From Chamaecyparis obtusa (Eukaryota; Streptophyta; Pinopsida; Cupressales; Cupressaceae), in contig BSBK01004078.1 of assembly GCA_027943335.1 (NCBI GenBank), positions 590,001 to 654,000 on the forward strand: 64,000 bases of DNA, read 5' to 3'. The position numbers and the translations under genes are program-made. The notes beneath the pieces were generated by a model. It saw nothing but the letters and a program-made list of their open reading frames with translations. It was not told the DNA's origin and did no database searches. This document shows positions 20,747 through 32,329 of this stretch, piece after piece (the first letter of the stretch is position 1; each line of letters starts with the position of its first letter).

Positions 20747-23046
20747 CTGAAATGGGTTTCCATTTAATTTCTATCAATTTCTATCAATTACTTGTCATTT
20801 TCTAGTTAAAACTATGATCTTTTATTTTATGTTCGTACATTTTTCGTATGACTTTTGTCAGAAATTCATACCAGTAGGTACCCACTGTCGTACAACAGGT
20901 TCAAATTTTGAGGATCATGTCAGAATCTACCCATCATTGTTTAGAAGCTTGATTGTCATATGAGAGGACACCCACTATTGTACAAGTTTCCAAATTGTTG
21001 TATGAGAGGTAACCCACTATTGTACGAGTTTTGACTCCAGAATTCAATGGTCTTTTTAGAATTTTTGGCTATTTTTTAGATTTGATTTTTAGATTTGGAC
21101 TAATAGCTAATCCTAACAATTGAAATCTTCTATTTTTTACTAATATTTGCTGAATCTGATTGGAAAAAGTGCAACTAAATTGCTAAAATAGGTAAAAATC
21201 TACTAAGCATGTTGCAAGGAATTTAGGTATTCTTCTCAAGCTGATACCATTTCAATTTGGATTAAAACGAACTCTCACATGTCAAGCTTGTGTGACTTTT
21301 CTTGCTTTCATATCATAGACTTCATTTTGGGCTATAAAATAAATATAGATTTTCTTTTTGCATATGTGTTACATGTAGTAAATAGGCCCTATGAACACTA
21401 TTTGTAGATGATCTTGAGAGAGTGGGCTTCTTCCACTTGTTCATGAATGCAAAGCTCTTCTTGATGAAGGATCCCCTTGTAGGTAGGGAGGTTACTGAGA
21501 GAGTCTCACGTTCTACTAGATTCATGTGTCTTCAACTTTTGATTGATACATTCTCTCTCCAGAGGGGTTGATAGATCATAAGCAGTTGACATCATAGATA
21601 TTTGTGAGATAATCTTGGTCTTAGTGTGTCAGATTAATCTATCTACTTTGTTTTGGTTAAAAGTGAAAAGGCTAGAGGACTATGCTCTACTCCCTTTTTA
21701 GGTAGTATCAAAAACTCAGATCCTTGAATCTGGAACTACTCTCCATGTGGTATTTTTTGTGAGTCACCTTTAGAGAGGGTTAACTATAGTTGAAATTCTC
21801 TTAATTGGGTCAACCACGTGGACAAAACCTCAAGCGGTAATAGCCATTTTTGACATGGTAGCAGCAGCCACTATATAAATGTCCTTGTGGAGGAAATCTT
21901 CATAGGTGTGGTCTCTTGTTGGGCTATTAGATCTCCCTAGTAGCTCCTGATTGATTAAATTCTCAGACTGTTTCAAAACCCCAGTGCACCTAGATTAGAG
22001 TTCACCCTCTTGAGATCATAAAAGTTGCAGAGTTAGACCATTACTACAAACCCTAGTGAGACCAAATTTTCATTTTTCTAAGAATATGTGTGTTATTGAA
22101 AAACTTTTTGGAACATACATAATTAGCACTCCTAGGGATTAGCACATTCAGTCACTTGATTATTCATGCATAGGGTTGCTTTGTCCCCTATTCATTGTTT
22201 TCAAACGTGCTTGGAATCACTTGCTTGTTGTTTTGTGCACTTGTTTATCTATTTGGTTACTAAAAATGAATGATCCCAGAATAATCTTCAAACTTGGAAA
22301 GAGAAATTTGTGAACAATCTGAAATTGAAAACCAAAAATTTGCAAAATCTGAAGTAAAATTCCTTTCTGGAGTCAAAATTCATCCCACAAGGTCAGAAAG
22401 TCATACGAGTTTTGGCAAATTGTCATTTCAGAACCCCTGTATTGTCGTATGATAGCTTGTATAGTGTCATACAAGTTTTGCCACTAGTCAAAAACAAAAG
22501 TCAAAATTCTACTATCAACTATCGTGTGAGCTTTGTAATTATTGTATGAGTTTTGTCAACTGTCATTTCATAGCATACCCATTGTCGTACGATCCTGTAG
22601 AAAGTCGTTTGAGAAATTTTATTGCCAGAAAATTGTCAAAATTGTCAGAGACCCAATTTTTACAGCCTATTTCCAAAATCCGTCAAACAAATCACTATGC
22701 TAGGAATAGAGAAAAAACTAGAAAAAATTTATTCATTTTCCTCAAGTAAGCCTTTGAGTCTGATTTTGCCTTTTGATTTATCGATTTGATTCTTTTTCAT
22801 CTTGTGTCAAAACCTTGTCAACATTATCTTCAAATTCAGTCTTCTTGCTAAAATGGCTAGGTGTTGTGAGCTCGTGCCTGCCATCTATTGGGCATCTACC
22901 CACACTACTATGGTTTATTATCCTTTATTTACATCTAATCTAATCTTTAATCACTTCAATCTTGACAAGGTTGCATCATTCGATCTTCTTGAATCAATTC
23001 ATTCTTCAATTGTCTTTATCTTATTTTTTTCCTTCACCCAAGGTTA
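20747..23046 (+). other. Element C long leader, noncoding
   Basis: About 2.3 kb between the primer site and gag. It has no good ORF but is conserved in the sister element G (50470-52742, -). Two clusters of a degenerate motif close to ACCCACTRTYGTAYRAGTTT occur: near the primer site (20880-20899, 20970-20989, 21012-21031, plus partial copies) and near gag (about 22385-22615). The ORF-like stretch at 22546-22749 overlaps the second cluster and is not convincing. Confidence 0.7.
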
Positions 23047-24960
23047 ATGGTGGAAACTAGAGCTTCATCACACAAGAAATCTAGAGAAGTATCCCATACC
23101 ATACCTTTGAATACTCTCCAAGCTCCAACTCTTGAGCAACTCTACAATTTTGGTCTTTACGAAGATGACATTCTTGGCAATTTTTGATTGAAAATTGGTT
23201 ACATACCCCCTCCATCAACTCACAGAGGTAATCAACAAACTCCACCTCAATCTAATCTAGGGAGTCCTAAAACTCCTAACATGTCTCATGGAGGGACACA
23301 TCATGGGTCTCAAGGACATCAATCTCAACACGGTATGGATCAAGAACCTACACCTTCTGAAATTGCCCAATATCAAAATGATGATAACTTCAAAAGGATG
23401 ATGAAGCATTTCTCAAAAGAAGATAGAGAAGCATACTTTCCAGAGTTAGCTCATCAAGGAGCTAAAATTCCTCCAAAATTTAATGTGGAAGATATCATTA
23501 CACATGAGGAAGAAACTCCTATCATGGCTATGATGAAACAGATGCATGCCATGAAAGTCAAACTTAAAAAACTTGAAAAAGAAAAGGAACCTAAGGAGTT
23601 CTCCATGGAAGCTCTATGCCCTTTTCCATTTGATAAAGACTTGTACATGCCACCATTCCCTAAAAGAGTGGAGATGCCTAAATATGATAAGTATGATGGA
23701 AAATCTAACCAATCATAGATGCCTAATTCATGTCAGAGAATTCTATACTCAATCTATGGAGTTTATGCATGAACCAACCTACTTAATGCATCTTTTCCCT
23801 CAATCTCTGGGAGGGTCAGCCATTCATTAGTTCTCTAGAATGCCTTCTACTATCAAAACTTTTGAGGAGTTAGTCAAACTATTCTATCAACAATACTCCT
23901 ACAATATTTAGCATCCAGTCACCATGATTGACATTTGTAATCTGAAATAATATCCAGGTGAACCATTCCTGACATTTCTCAAGAGATGGAGGAAGAAATT
24001 TTCTCTATATGCTAGACCCATTCTAGAAATTGGGAAGCTACAAATCTTCATCAAAAATCTTGTTCTAGAAATCAACTACCCTTTGCAAATGCAAAATAAT
24101 ACATCTTTTGATAAGATGGTAGATAATGTGATCAAAATTGAGAAAGAACTTGTGAAAAAAGGAGACATCACACTTCAAAAGGACAAGTATGAATCTGGAT
24201 CTAGTTCTAAGAACAAGAACAAAAATTGGAACAAGAATAAGGGCGCTATCACAGATGGTGTTGTTGATAATATTCGTGCCCCATCTAAGGCACCCACTTT
24301 CAATCTCACTTTTGGTACCCAAGCCATCAAAGCTTCCAAAGCTAAAGCAACAGAGTCCAACAAAAATTCATCCAATTACAAACTTTGGGCTACAGATCCT
24401 AATTACAAATTCACTCCTCTTGGAGAATCTTTGGAATCTACCATGAAAACTCTATTGGCAAACAAAATCATCTACTTGCCTAAGATGAAAGTCTTTGATC
24501 CCGAACCTAAACCACAATGCTGGAGAGAGAATGATTTCTATGAATTCCATCGCAATAAAGCTCATAAGACTAATAACTACGTTCGCTTGAAGCATATCAT
24601 AAAAGACAAAATTGATAATGGATACATCATGATTGGCAATCATAAGAGCAATAATGATCATACCGTATTCACATAACCATTTCCTATACATGGTAAAGAA
24701 GATTCTTCTTCTCAGCCTAACATGGGTGCTAAAGTCAATTATGCATACTCTGGAAAATTTTTTGTCATCAATATGGTTGAACCATGTCTATCTAAGTGTT
24801 GCAATGTCATCACAATTGTAAGAAAAGATAGAGAAAATCAATCAGCTAACACAGTTACTCAATCACAAGCTCAGGCACACCTACAAGGACAAATACTAGA
24901 TTCATCCCATGTCCCTAAGGTACCTTTCAATCTTTCATTTGCTTCTAAATAGAAGACTAC
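23047..24960 (+). pseudogene. Element C gag
   Basis: ATG at 23047 (MVETRASSHKKSRE), the same start as in G. TGA at 23185-23187 stands where G has CGA. The piece 23188-23718 holds a His/Gln/Pro-rich region and MEALCPFPFDKDLYMPPFPKR. A frameshift near 23705 moves the rest into the frame of 24083-24676 and 24722-24952. The capsid domain is at about 23720-24110 (MEFMHEPTYLMHLFPQSLGG ... FLKRWRKKFSLYAR). The zinc knuckle of this family, CX2HX4HX4C, is at about 24530-24590 but both Cys are lost. An Asn/Lys-rich stretch lies before it. Confidence 0.9.
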
Positions 24961-26692
24961 ATCTAAATCATCAAATCCTAAAGATACAAGGCCTACTTCA
25001 TACAGTATTGTCCAAAAACTCCAACACACAAATGCACAAATATCCATGTTTGAGTTGCTTCAGATTTCTCTAGCTCATAGAAACATTCTAGATAAAGCTC
25101 TGCTCAAATCCAATGTCCTTGATGACCTTGATTTAGATAGATTCTAGACTATGGTTGGTCATCTTACATCTCCATAGTATATTTCCTTTTTAGAGGAAGA
25201 TGATAACTCCTTGAGTCATCCACATAACCAGTCCTTGCATATTGAAGTCTTGATCCAAAACCATCGAGTCAAATGTGTGTTGATAGATGGGGGTGCTAGT
25301 CTAAACATTTGTTCTTTAAGCTTGATTACACAATTGGGATTTTCATAAATGGCCATTGATCATAGAAAGAAGATAACTATCAAAGCATATGATGAGCAAG
25401 AAAGATCTTCAAAAGGAATAATTGTCCTACCTATCAGAGAAGGTCCTGTCATCAGAGATACTATATGTCAAGTTCTTGATCTACCTTTGGCTTACAATAT
25501 CCTTCTAGGGAGACCTTGGATACATGAAATGAAAGCTATTCCTTCTACATACCATCAGTCCTTGAAATTTCCTTATGAAGGAGTAGAGGTGATGATTCCA
25601 GCTAATCTATATACAACTTGTAATACATTGAAAGAGAGCACTGATAAACTTGTTCCTAATAATAGAGAATCTTCCACTAAGTAGCTAGACATTGCTTCAA
25701 CATCCAAGATGGAGGACATGGCTAAAGAGGTTAAGACCAAAGAAAGTGGTATGGGAGAATATACTATAGAACCAGTCTTATATTTGACATCTCTCCCTAT
25801 CTCACCTAAGTCTTATGGACAAACTATGACACAGTCCAAACTAGAGTCTAAAGAACCTCTTGAAGCATATAAAGGAAATTTTGTTGTAGAACAAATATCT
25901 AAACAAGAGTTTGAAGAGGATGAAGTTTTGGTTGCATGGCTATACAAAGATGAACCTAAATCTCAAATTGTCCAAAAATGTGATGCTAAAATACTGAGTA
26001 TCCCTTCTAAGTCATATGGACTAGGGGATAAACTAATCACAAAAATGGGATATAATGGAAAAGGACCTCTAGGACTATAGGGTAAAGGTCTTCCATCACC
26101 TCTGGATCATCGTGGCTGAGAAAACAAGAATACAATAGGTCTAGGATATAAGAAGAAACCTTTATGTCTTAGCAAGAACTCACCACATGTCTTAGAACAA
26201 ATTGAGCCATCCACAACAAATCAACTAAAGGGAGAAACAAAAAAACAATTTGATAGTGATGATTCAGACACCACCAAAGATCTCATTCCCTATGAGCGTT
26301 TTCCTATAGAAATAAAATACCTCCTTGGAGTTGAAGATGACCCAATAAAAATAATTAATGTAGTAGAAACAAAAGAACCTACTATAGAGAAAGATGTAGT
26401 TGCAACACAAGAACTAGCTAATCTCAAAGAAAATCAAACAAACAAAGAGGAAAGTGGTAGTTATTTTGAGACAGATTCCCATGAGTATGAATTCAAATCA
26501 GAATTTGAGGGTAACCCTTCTTGGGGTATTCATCCTAGCTTTACTCATGTTCTTAAATTTCCTAGAGGCATAGATGAAGAATCTAATGACTATGAATGGG
26601 GAGCCATTCTAGAAGAAGATGAGCTTATTATAGAGAAACATGTTGATGTTATTCACCAATATGCACCTAAACCCAATGTAAGTCTAGAGTGA
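24961..26692 (+). pseudogene. Element C protease and G-patch-containing linker
   Basis: Same frame as the later pol. The protease active site Asp-Gly-Gly-Ala is in LIDGGASLNICSLSLITQL at about 25283-25340. TAA (about 25346) then interrupts it, and the hydrophobic end VLDLPLAYNILLGRPWIHEM is at about 25472-25530. Further on, SYGLGDKLITKMGYNGKGPLG (about 26008-26075) followed by a late GLGY matches a G-patch motif, an RNA-binding fold. A long acidic linker follows (about 26200-26690). Stops at 25682, 26078 and 26118 stand at Gln or Arg codons. Confidence 0.85.
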
Positions 26693-28672
26693 AATGATGA
26701 ACTTATCGAGTTTGATCCACCGATGGCTGAAGTGGACTTCCATAATGACATTGAGCCTATTCATGAATTGAATATCTTAAGTTGTAATATCATCTTTGAA
26801 CTTGAGCCTTGGGTTAGGACCAATGATGACAGATCCATATCCGTAAACACTCTTTCCCAATCTTTCACCACTTTGAATATCCAATGCCCTAACCTTCTTG
26901 ACCTAATGTCCACAAACTTGAACCAAGGTATTTATACCTTTCCCAATGACTATACCCTTGCTTGCTACCTCAATGCAGTTGAGCCTATGAGGACTTCCAT
27001 CAGTGAACCGAGTGTTAGCATGATGGAGTCAGACATCAAGTATCTTAGTTATAAAAATAAGAATAAAAATAAAAATAAAAAGAGTTCTAAGGGTGAAAAC
27101 CACATTGTGGCAGTCTCAGAACCTACAAAAGTAAAAATAAAAGATGTATCCGAAGGTGAAAACCTCTTTGAGGCACCTAAGGATGAGATATTTGATGTCC
27201 TTCTGAGTCATTTACAGGATAGATCTCCAGTTCTAATTGAGCCCACTCAATCTATCAACTTGGGAACAACAGAGGAGCTACAGTTGATCCATGTAGCACA
27301 ATCTTTATCAGAAGAAGAGAAGCAAAAATTTACAATATTCTTAACAGAAAAGAAGATCAACTTTGCATGGAAATTTTCAGATATGTCAGGGTTTGATCCT
27401 AATCTTATAATGCACCATTTTTCTATAGCTCCAAATGTTAAACCTGTTAAGCAAAAAATGAGAAAGATGCATCCCCATGTTGCACTCTTGGTAAAAGCTA
27501 AATTAGAGAAGCTACTGAAAGCCGGATTCATCCATGTTATTGATTATGTTGAATGGATCTCTAATATTGTACCTATTTCTAATCCAGACAAATCTATAAG
27601 AGTATGCACACATTTCAGAGATGTAAATAAAGCATGCCCTAAGGATGATTTTCCATTGCCTAACATTGATATGATAGTGGACATGACTACGGGTTTTGAG
27701 ATGTATTCTTTAATGGATGGTTTTTCTAGATATAATCAAATAAAAATTGCTCTAGAAGATCAAGAGAAAACTACTTTCACATGTGCATGGGGTACCTTCT
27801 GTTGGAATGTCATGCCATTCAGGCTTAAAAATGTTGGTGCTACATATCAAAGAGCTATGACATCTATTTTTCATGGCATGATGCATAGAACTATGGAGGA
27901 TTATGTTGATGATACTTTAGCAAAATCTATGATTAGAGCTGAACATCTAAATGACTTAAGAAAGATACTAGATAGAATGGAAAAATTTAGTCTTAGACTA
28001 AATCCTAAGAAGTGTGCTTTTGGTGTCACTTTTAGAAAACACTTAGGATACATAGTTTCAAAGAAGGGCATTGAAGTTGATCCAACTAAAGTAAAGGCTA
28101 TAATGGAGATGCAACCACCAAAGAATATCAGTCAAATGAGAACATTGCAAGGGAGAGTTCGATCTATTAGACGCTTCATATCCCAACTAGTGGACATATC
28201 ACAACCTTTTACAAAAACATTACATAAAGGTGTGATCTTTACATGGAGTGATGTTAAAAGAATTTTGATCATATCAAGAAATATCTATCAAATCCTCCTA
28301 TCTTGATGCCTCCTATTCAAGGGAAGCCTTTGATCTTATATGTCTCCACTACAGATACATCACTAGGGGGCATTGCTAGCACAACATGATGAGAATAAAA
28401 AGGGAAGAGCTATATACTATATCAATAGAACATTGGTGGCATATGAAAAGAACTATTCTATGATTGAAAAGACTTTTCTAGCTATGATTTTTGCTTCACA
28501 AAAATTGAGACATTATATGTTAGCTCATACCACACATTTAGTAGCTAAGATTGATCCACTAAAGTACATACTAAGAAAAGCTGCCCTAATGGGTAGATTA
28601 GCCAAATGGTTCATGCTCTTAAGTGAATTTGACATTGAATATGTTGAAATAAAAGCTATTAAAGGCTAAGTT
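26693..28672 (+). pseudogene. Element C reverse transcriptase and first RNase H
   Basis: The longest open stretch in the window, 26723-28306. A linker with a Lys/Asn run (about 27050-27085) leads into the RT: KMHPHVALLVKAKLEKLLKAGFI, RVCTHFRDVNKACPKDDFPLP, YSLMDGFSRYNQIKIA, and the box Tyr-Val-Asp-Asp at 27902-27913. 'RVCTHFRD' has His where Asp is usual. Two compensating frameshifts lie between about 28255 and 28373. The first RNase H then runs through LYVSTTDTSLG ... LLAQHDENKKGRAIYYINRTL and ends near 28672. Confidence 0.93.
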
Positions 28673-28675
28673 ATT

Positions 28676-29266
28676 TCTGATCAGTTAGTAGATGCACCTT
28701 TATTTGATGATACACCAATGCAAATGGAATTCCTAGATTCCTCTATCATGAACCTTTTTTCTAGAGAATGGCAGTTATTCTTTGATGACTCCTATACACA
28801 GAATGGATCTAGCTCAAGCATATTGTTCATAACTCCTCAAGGATACTCAATCCCAAAAGAATTTAGAATCAAGTTTCCTTACACAAATAATATTGCTGAA
28901 TATGAGGCCCTTCTTAATGGCATGAAAATGGAAATTGAGTGGAGAGTGACAGAATTACACATTCATGGAGACTCACAACTTGTAATCCACCAAGTCAATG
29001 ATGTGTATCAGATGAAAGATGAAAATCTCATTCCATACAAAAGAATGGTAGATGATCTAAAGAAATTTTTCATATCTATCACATTTGAGAAAATCCCTAG
29101 ATCAAAGAATAAGGCTACCGATGCAATGGAAATGCTATCTACTTTATTGCAGCATCCTGAACATGAGCTATGCTATGAGTTCCTAGTGGAAGCACTATCT
29201 TATCCTGCATATGATTCCCTTGAAACCCACATGATTTGCACTGTTGCAGGTCATGATTCATCTTGA
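28676..29266 (+). pseudogene. Element C second (archaeal-type) RNase H
   Basis: A separate RNase H after the RT-linked one. The three acidic positions are visible: Asp in WQLFFDDSYTQNG (about 28772-28810), Glu in NIAEYEALLNGMK (about 28892-28930), and Asp in IHGDSQLVIHQVND (about 28961-29002). The C-terminal block IPRSKNKATDAMEML follows. Plant Tat elements are known to have gained this extra domain. It is nearly intact, ending at TGA about 29264. Confidence 0.9.
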
Positions 29267-30420
29267 TACAAAAACCTATTCTCCTATCTCAAAGACCAAA
29301 TCATTCCTGATACCTTTAACTACCATGAAAAGAGAAACCTTATCCAAAATGCCTCCTGATATGTTATCATTGGTCATGATCTATACAAACAAGGTCTAGA
29401 TGGTACGCTACTTAGATTTTTAGAATGAGAAGAGTCTCAATGTGCACTCGAGGAAGTCCATGAAGGTATATGTGGGTCACACTCAAATGGTTTAACGCTA
29501 GCTCGAAAGCTTATTAGGGCTGGGTACTATTGGCTTGAAATGGAGAAAGATGCAATCAAGTTTGCTAAGAACTATCAAAAGTGCCAAGTACATGGTAACT
29601 TAATTCATGCTCTAGGGAGAGATCTAATTCCCTTTACTACACAATGGCCTTTTCACCAATGGGAATTTGATCTTATAGGAGCCATACATCCTCATTCTTC
29701 TAATGGACATACCCATATAATCACAAATACAAATTATTTCACAAAATGGGTAGAAGTAGTCCCTTTGACACAAGCAACTAGAAAACAAATATCTATGTTC
29801 ATCTTGAACTACATCATATGTCGGTATGGTATTCCACATTCTATAGTCACAGATAATGGTGGACAATTCAAAATAAAAGACCTAGATGATTTATGTGCTA
29901 AATTCAAGATTACACAACATTGGTCGTCTATCTACTATCCTCAAGGGAATGGACAAGCAGAGGCTTCTAACAAGAATCTATTGAAAATTTTGCACTGTAT
30001 AGTTAATAAGATAGGAAGAGACTAGCATCTCATGATCAATCTAGCTCTCTGGGCCTACAGAACAAGTATTGGAACACCCACTAGGGCTACACCTTTTGCT
30101 TTAGTTTATGGGTCCGAAGCGGTACTGCCTATTGAGGTTGAAATCCCATCACTAAGAATCAGAATGCATGGTCTAGTAACTGATGATGACTACATAGTGT
30201 TTAGGTTGCAAAAACTTGAACTACTAGATGAGCACAAACAAGCAGTGTATGATCATCACAAAGTGTATCAGAAAAGAATGTCTAGAGGCTACAACAAGAA
30301 AGTCAGACACAAAGAATTTCAGGTTGGTGATCTAGTCTTGAGAGAGAATCCTAAAAATCAATCACATCAAGAATGCAAGGGGAATTTTGATCCCAACTGG
30401 TTGGGTCCCTTTGTTGTCAC
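29267..30420 (+). pseudogene. Element C integrase, truncated by F
   Basis: The HHCC segment begins EVHEGICGSHSNGLTLARKLI (about 29455-29517). Its zinc-site first Cys is Tyr (KNYQKCQ; G keeps KNCQKCQ). Catalytic residues: Asp in EFDLIGAI, Asp in VTDNGGQF (about 29850), Glu in GQAEASNKN (about 29950). A TAG at about 30026 replaces Trp. The C-terminal part runs to LGPFVVT and stops matching G at 30420, where element F begins. The next 40 bases read through by chance. Confidence 0.92.
30413..30420. repeat. Candidate 8-bp target duplication of F, left copy
   Basis: GTTGTCAC ends exactly where integrase homology ends. hAT elements duplicate 8 bp. The right copy would be outside the window, so this is a prediction. 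Confidence 0.4.
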
Positions 30421-31655
30421 TAGGGATAACTTTAAGGAACCCCCCCGCTCCCAAAAAGTATAAAATTGTGGTGAATCACATGTGTTTTGGGGGGAAAATT
30501 TTTAATAGTGATGGTGAATTATTTGTCAAAATATGGATATTTGGTGGTGAATTTTTTAATAGTGTACATAATTTTTATAAAAAAATGGTGACTATAATTT
30601 TTTTTTAATACAATTATTAATATTGATGGCAAATTATGTGTGAAAATATGGATATTGCTTGGTGAATATTTAAATAATGAATACCATTTTTATAAAAATA
30701 TGGTGAAACTATTTTCCAAATATTTGAAATAATATATCTGTCATGGCAAATGGTTTTCAAATATTTATAGTTGGTATGGTGATTGAATAATTTTGGAGAG
30801 ATTTTTCACTAAAGAAGTTAACACACCCAATTCCCTCTGAAAGAAACCTTCCACCGTTCATCTCTCTGAAAGATTCTAATGGTTGTGATTTGATGTTGAA
30901 GTTGCATCAGGTCCCACTCCCATCACTATGACACATGACACATGTCCGTTGGATTTATAACATATTAATAGCCATAGGTGAATTTTGGGCTGATTGTTGG
31001 CCTTCATAATATTTACGAAAAAACCTTAGTGGAATCATGACACGTGGTATTACCACGTGTCATGATTCCATCGAGGTTTTTTCATAAATATTATGAAGGC
31101 CAACAATCGGCCCAAAATTCACCTTCAATGTCATATCATGTGTCATTATTAATTAATGGCAATGAGTAGATGAGTCATGACATCAGTTAAAGTAATGTGA
31201 ATTAATGGTTTCTTTGATGGCGCATTTTAATTTTCACTGATAGATATGTGTGACATCATATAAATAATAACTATTCAGTACCTCGATTGATTAATGCCTG
31301 AATGAAAATGTCATATCATATAAGGACATTATTTTCTGACCATTCAATGATCTTAAATCAATGGTAAAGTTTCATTTACTGCTGCCATTTCACAGGTAAT
31401 GTACTTTGCTTCTTGTTTCTACCGAGTGGGTACAGGTTTTATGGTTCTTTTATAATAAAGAATTGTTATGTCCACCTGCATGGCACGAGCCTTTCAGCCT
31501 TCATTATTCCCAAGATAGAAAATGTCTTATCATAAGTGTTGTTTCCAATTTCACCCAGTGTTGCATTAAATATGAAAGATTTGGAGATATTTGGATAGTT
31601 AGCAATTATCTTGTGATTTAATTAGATCTTTAGAGGAATGATTTACAATCAGGAG
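30421..31655. other. Element F left subterminal region
   Basis: Noncoding. It holds two imperfect direct copies of about 90 bp (30502-30593 and 30617-30708, 115 bp apart), a pattern like hAT subterminal repeats. The large hairpin at 30977-31123 follows, then AT-rich sequence. The ORFs at 30387-30608 and 31406-31621 are not supported. Confidence 0.55.
30977..31123. repeat. 147-bp near-perfect hairpin, MITE- or foldback-like
   Basis: Two 73-base arms around a single base at 31050. The arms start ggtgaattttgggctgat and end with its complement, with 5 mismatches in 73 and no gaps. The centre is CACGTGGTATTACCACGTG, so each arm carries a CACGTG box. No matching target duplication is obvious at the arm ends. 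Confidence 0.85.
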
Positions 31656-31656
31656 T

Positions 31657-31664
31657 TATAAATA
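31657..31664 (+). promoter_or_regulatory. Candidate TATA box for the F + strand ORF
   Basis: TATAAATA 104 bp before the ATG at 31768, in a region without coding signal. Spacing fits a plant core promoter with a short 5' UTR. A 45-bp direct repeat (ATTTGTGAGAATAGT, near 31704 and 31748) lies between. Confidence 0.45.
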
Positions 31665-31767
31665 GATCGATCTATGCTCATTAATTTATGATTGTGAAAG
31701 CATATTTGTGAGAATAGTCTGTGAGTGCTAGGTTCTCTATGAAAATATTTGTGAGAATAGTTTGCAA

Positions 31768-32329
31768 ATGGACACTCCAATTCATTTGAGATGCACTTCC
31801 TTGGAGGACCACAAGGCCTTTTTGGGCCTAGTCACAGACCCAATCCTAGCATCTGTTACTATAGAGTTCAGAGCCTTCACCAAGGAGGCTATAAGAATGG
31901 TGCTCAGACATGAATTTTTGGAGAGAGAGAATAGGTATAGAGTCACCATTGACATTTCATCTCAGTTCTTGGCTTATCTATTGGACCTGGGGGGGAAAGG
32001 TGGATATGATTATGCGTCTGAGGAAATTTTTCAAAGAAGAGTACCTCAGAAATGATGTGCATGTTGTCATATTTTTTGAAATTGGGGTTGGAATTCCTTG
32101 GGCAAATGATTTGTCTAAGATTCTAGAACTAGGAGTTGTTCCTAGGAAACCATTCCTACTGAACCTTGATACTAAGCAACTCAACCATCATTGGAAGTGG
32201 GAAAAGACTGGGAGGAATTTCCTCCAGAAGTGGTACCTACGGGATGAACCCGAGGACTATCAGTGGCTAGATGAATTCTTCAAGATTCTCCTCTCTTTAG
32301 ACTTCTACATAGAAGGAAGGGAGCCTTAG
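31768..32329 (+). pseudogene. Element F + strand ORF, N-terminal piece, unknown
   Basis: ATG at 31768 (MDTPIHLRCTSLEDHK). The frame runs to about 31995 and continues one base over as KVDMIMRLRKFFKEEYL ... to a TAG near 32327. The shift coincides with a run of seven G at 31989-31995, so it is a homopolymer slip or a sequencing error. Joined, the piece would be about 187 residues, mixed helix-like and Trp-rich towards the end. I do not recognise it. It may be exon 1 of the longer ORF at 33230-36994 or a separate small protein. It is on the opposite strand to the transposase. Confidence 0.5.

Larger units (their letters stand above)
12084..30420 (+). mobile_element. Element C: Ty3/gypsy Tat/Ogre-type element, 3' end missing from window
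   Basis: Order on the + strand: LTR (interrupted by D), primer site 20728-20746, a 2.3-kb leader, then gag, protease, RT, RNase H, a second RNase H and integrase. The match to integrase of its sister copy G stops at 30420, where element F starts. The 3' LTR should therefore lie beyond the window, past the other end of F. The second RNase H between the first RNase H and the integrase is the hallmark of the Tat branch of plant Ty3 elements. Length without D is about 11 kb in the window. It lies in element A. Confidence 0.93.

Noticed and set aside
22546..23047. Small + strand ORFs upstream of gag of C
   Set aside because: They are not conserved as ORFs in the leader of G and overlap the repeated motif cluster.
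24065..24446. Overlapping ORFs on both strands within gag of C (24065-24375 -, 24189-24446 +)
   Set aside because: They are shadows of the gag frame, which is supported by alignment to G.
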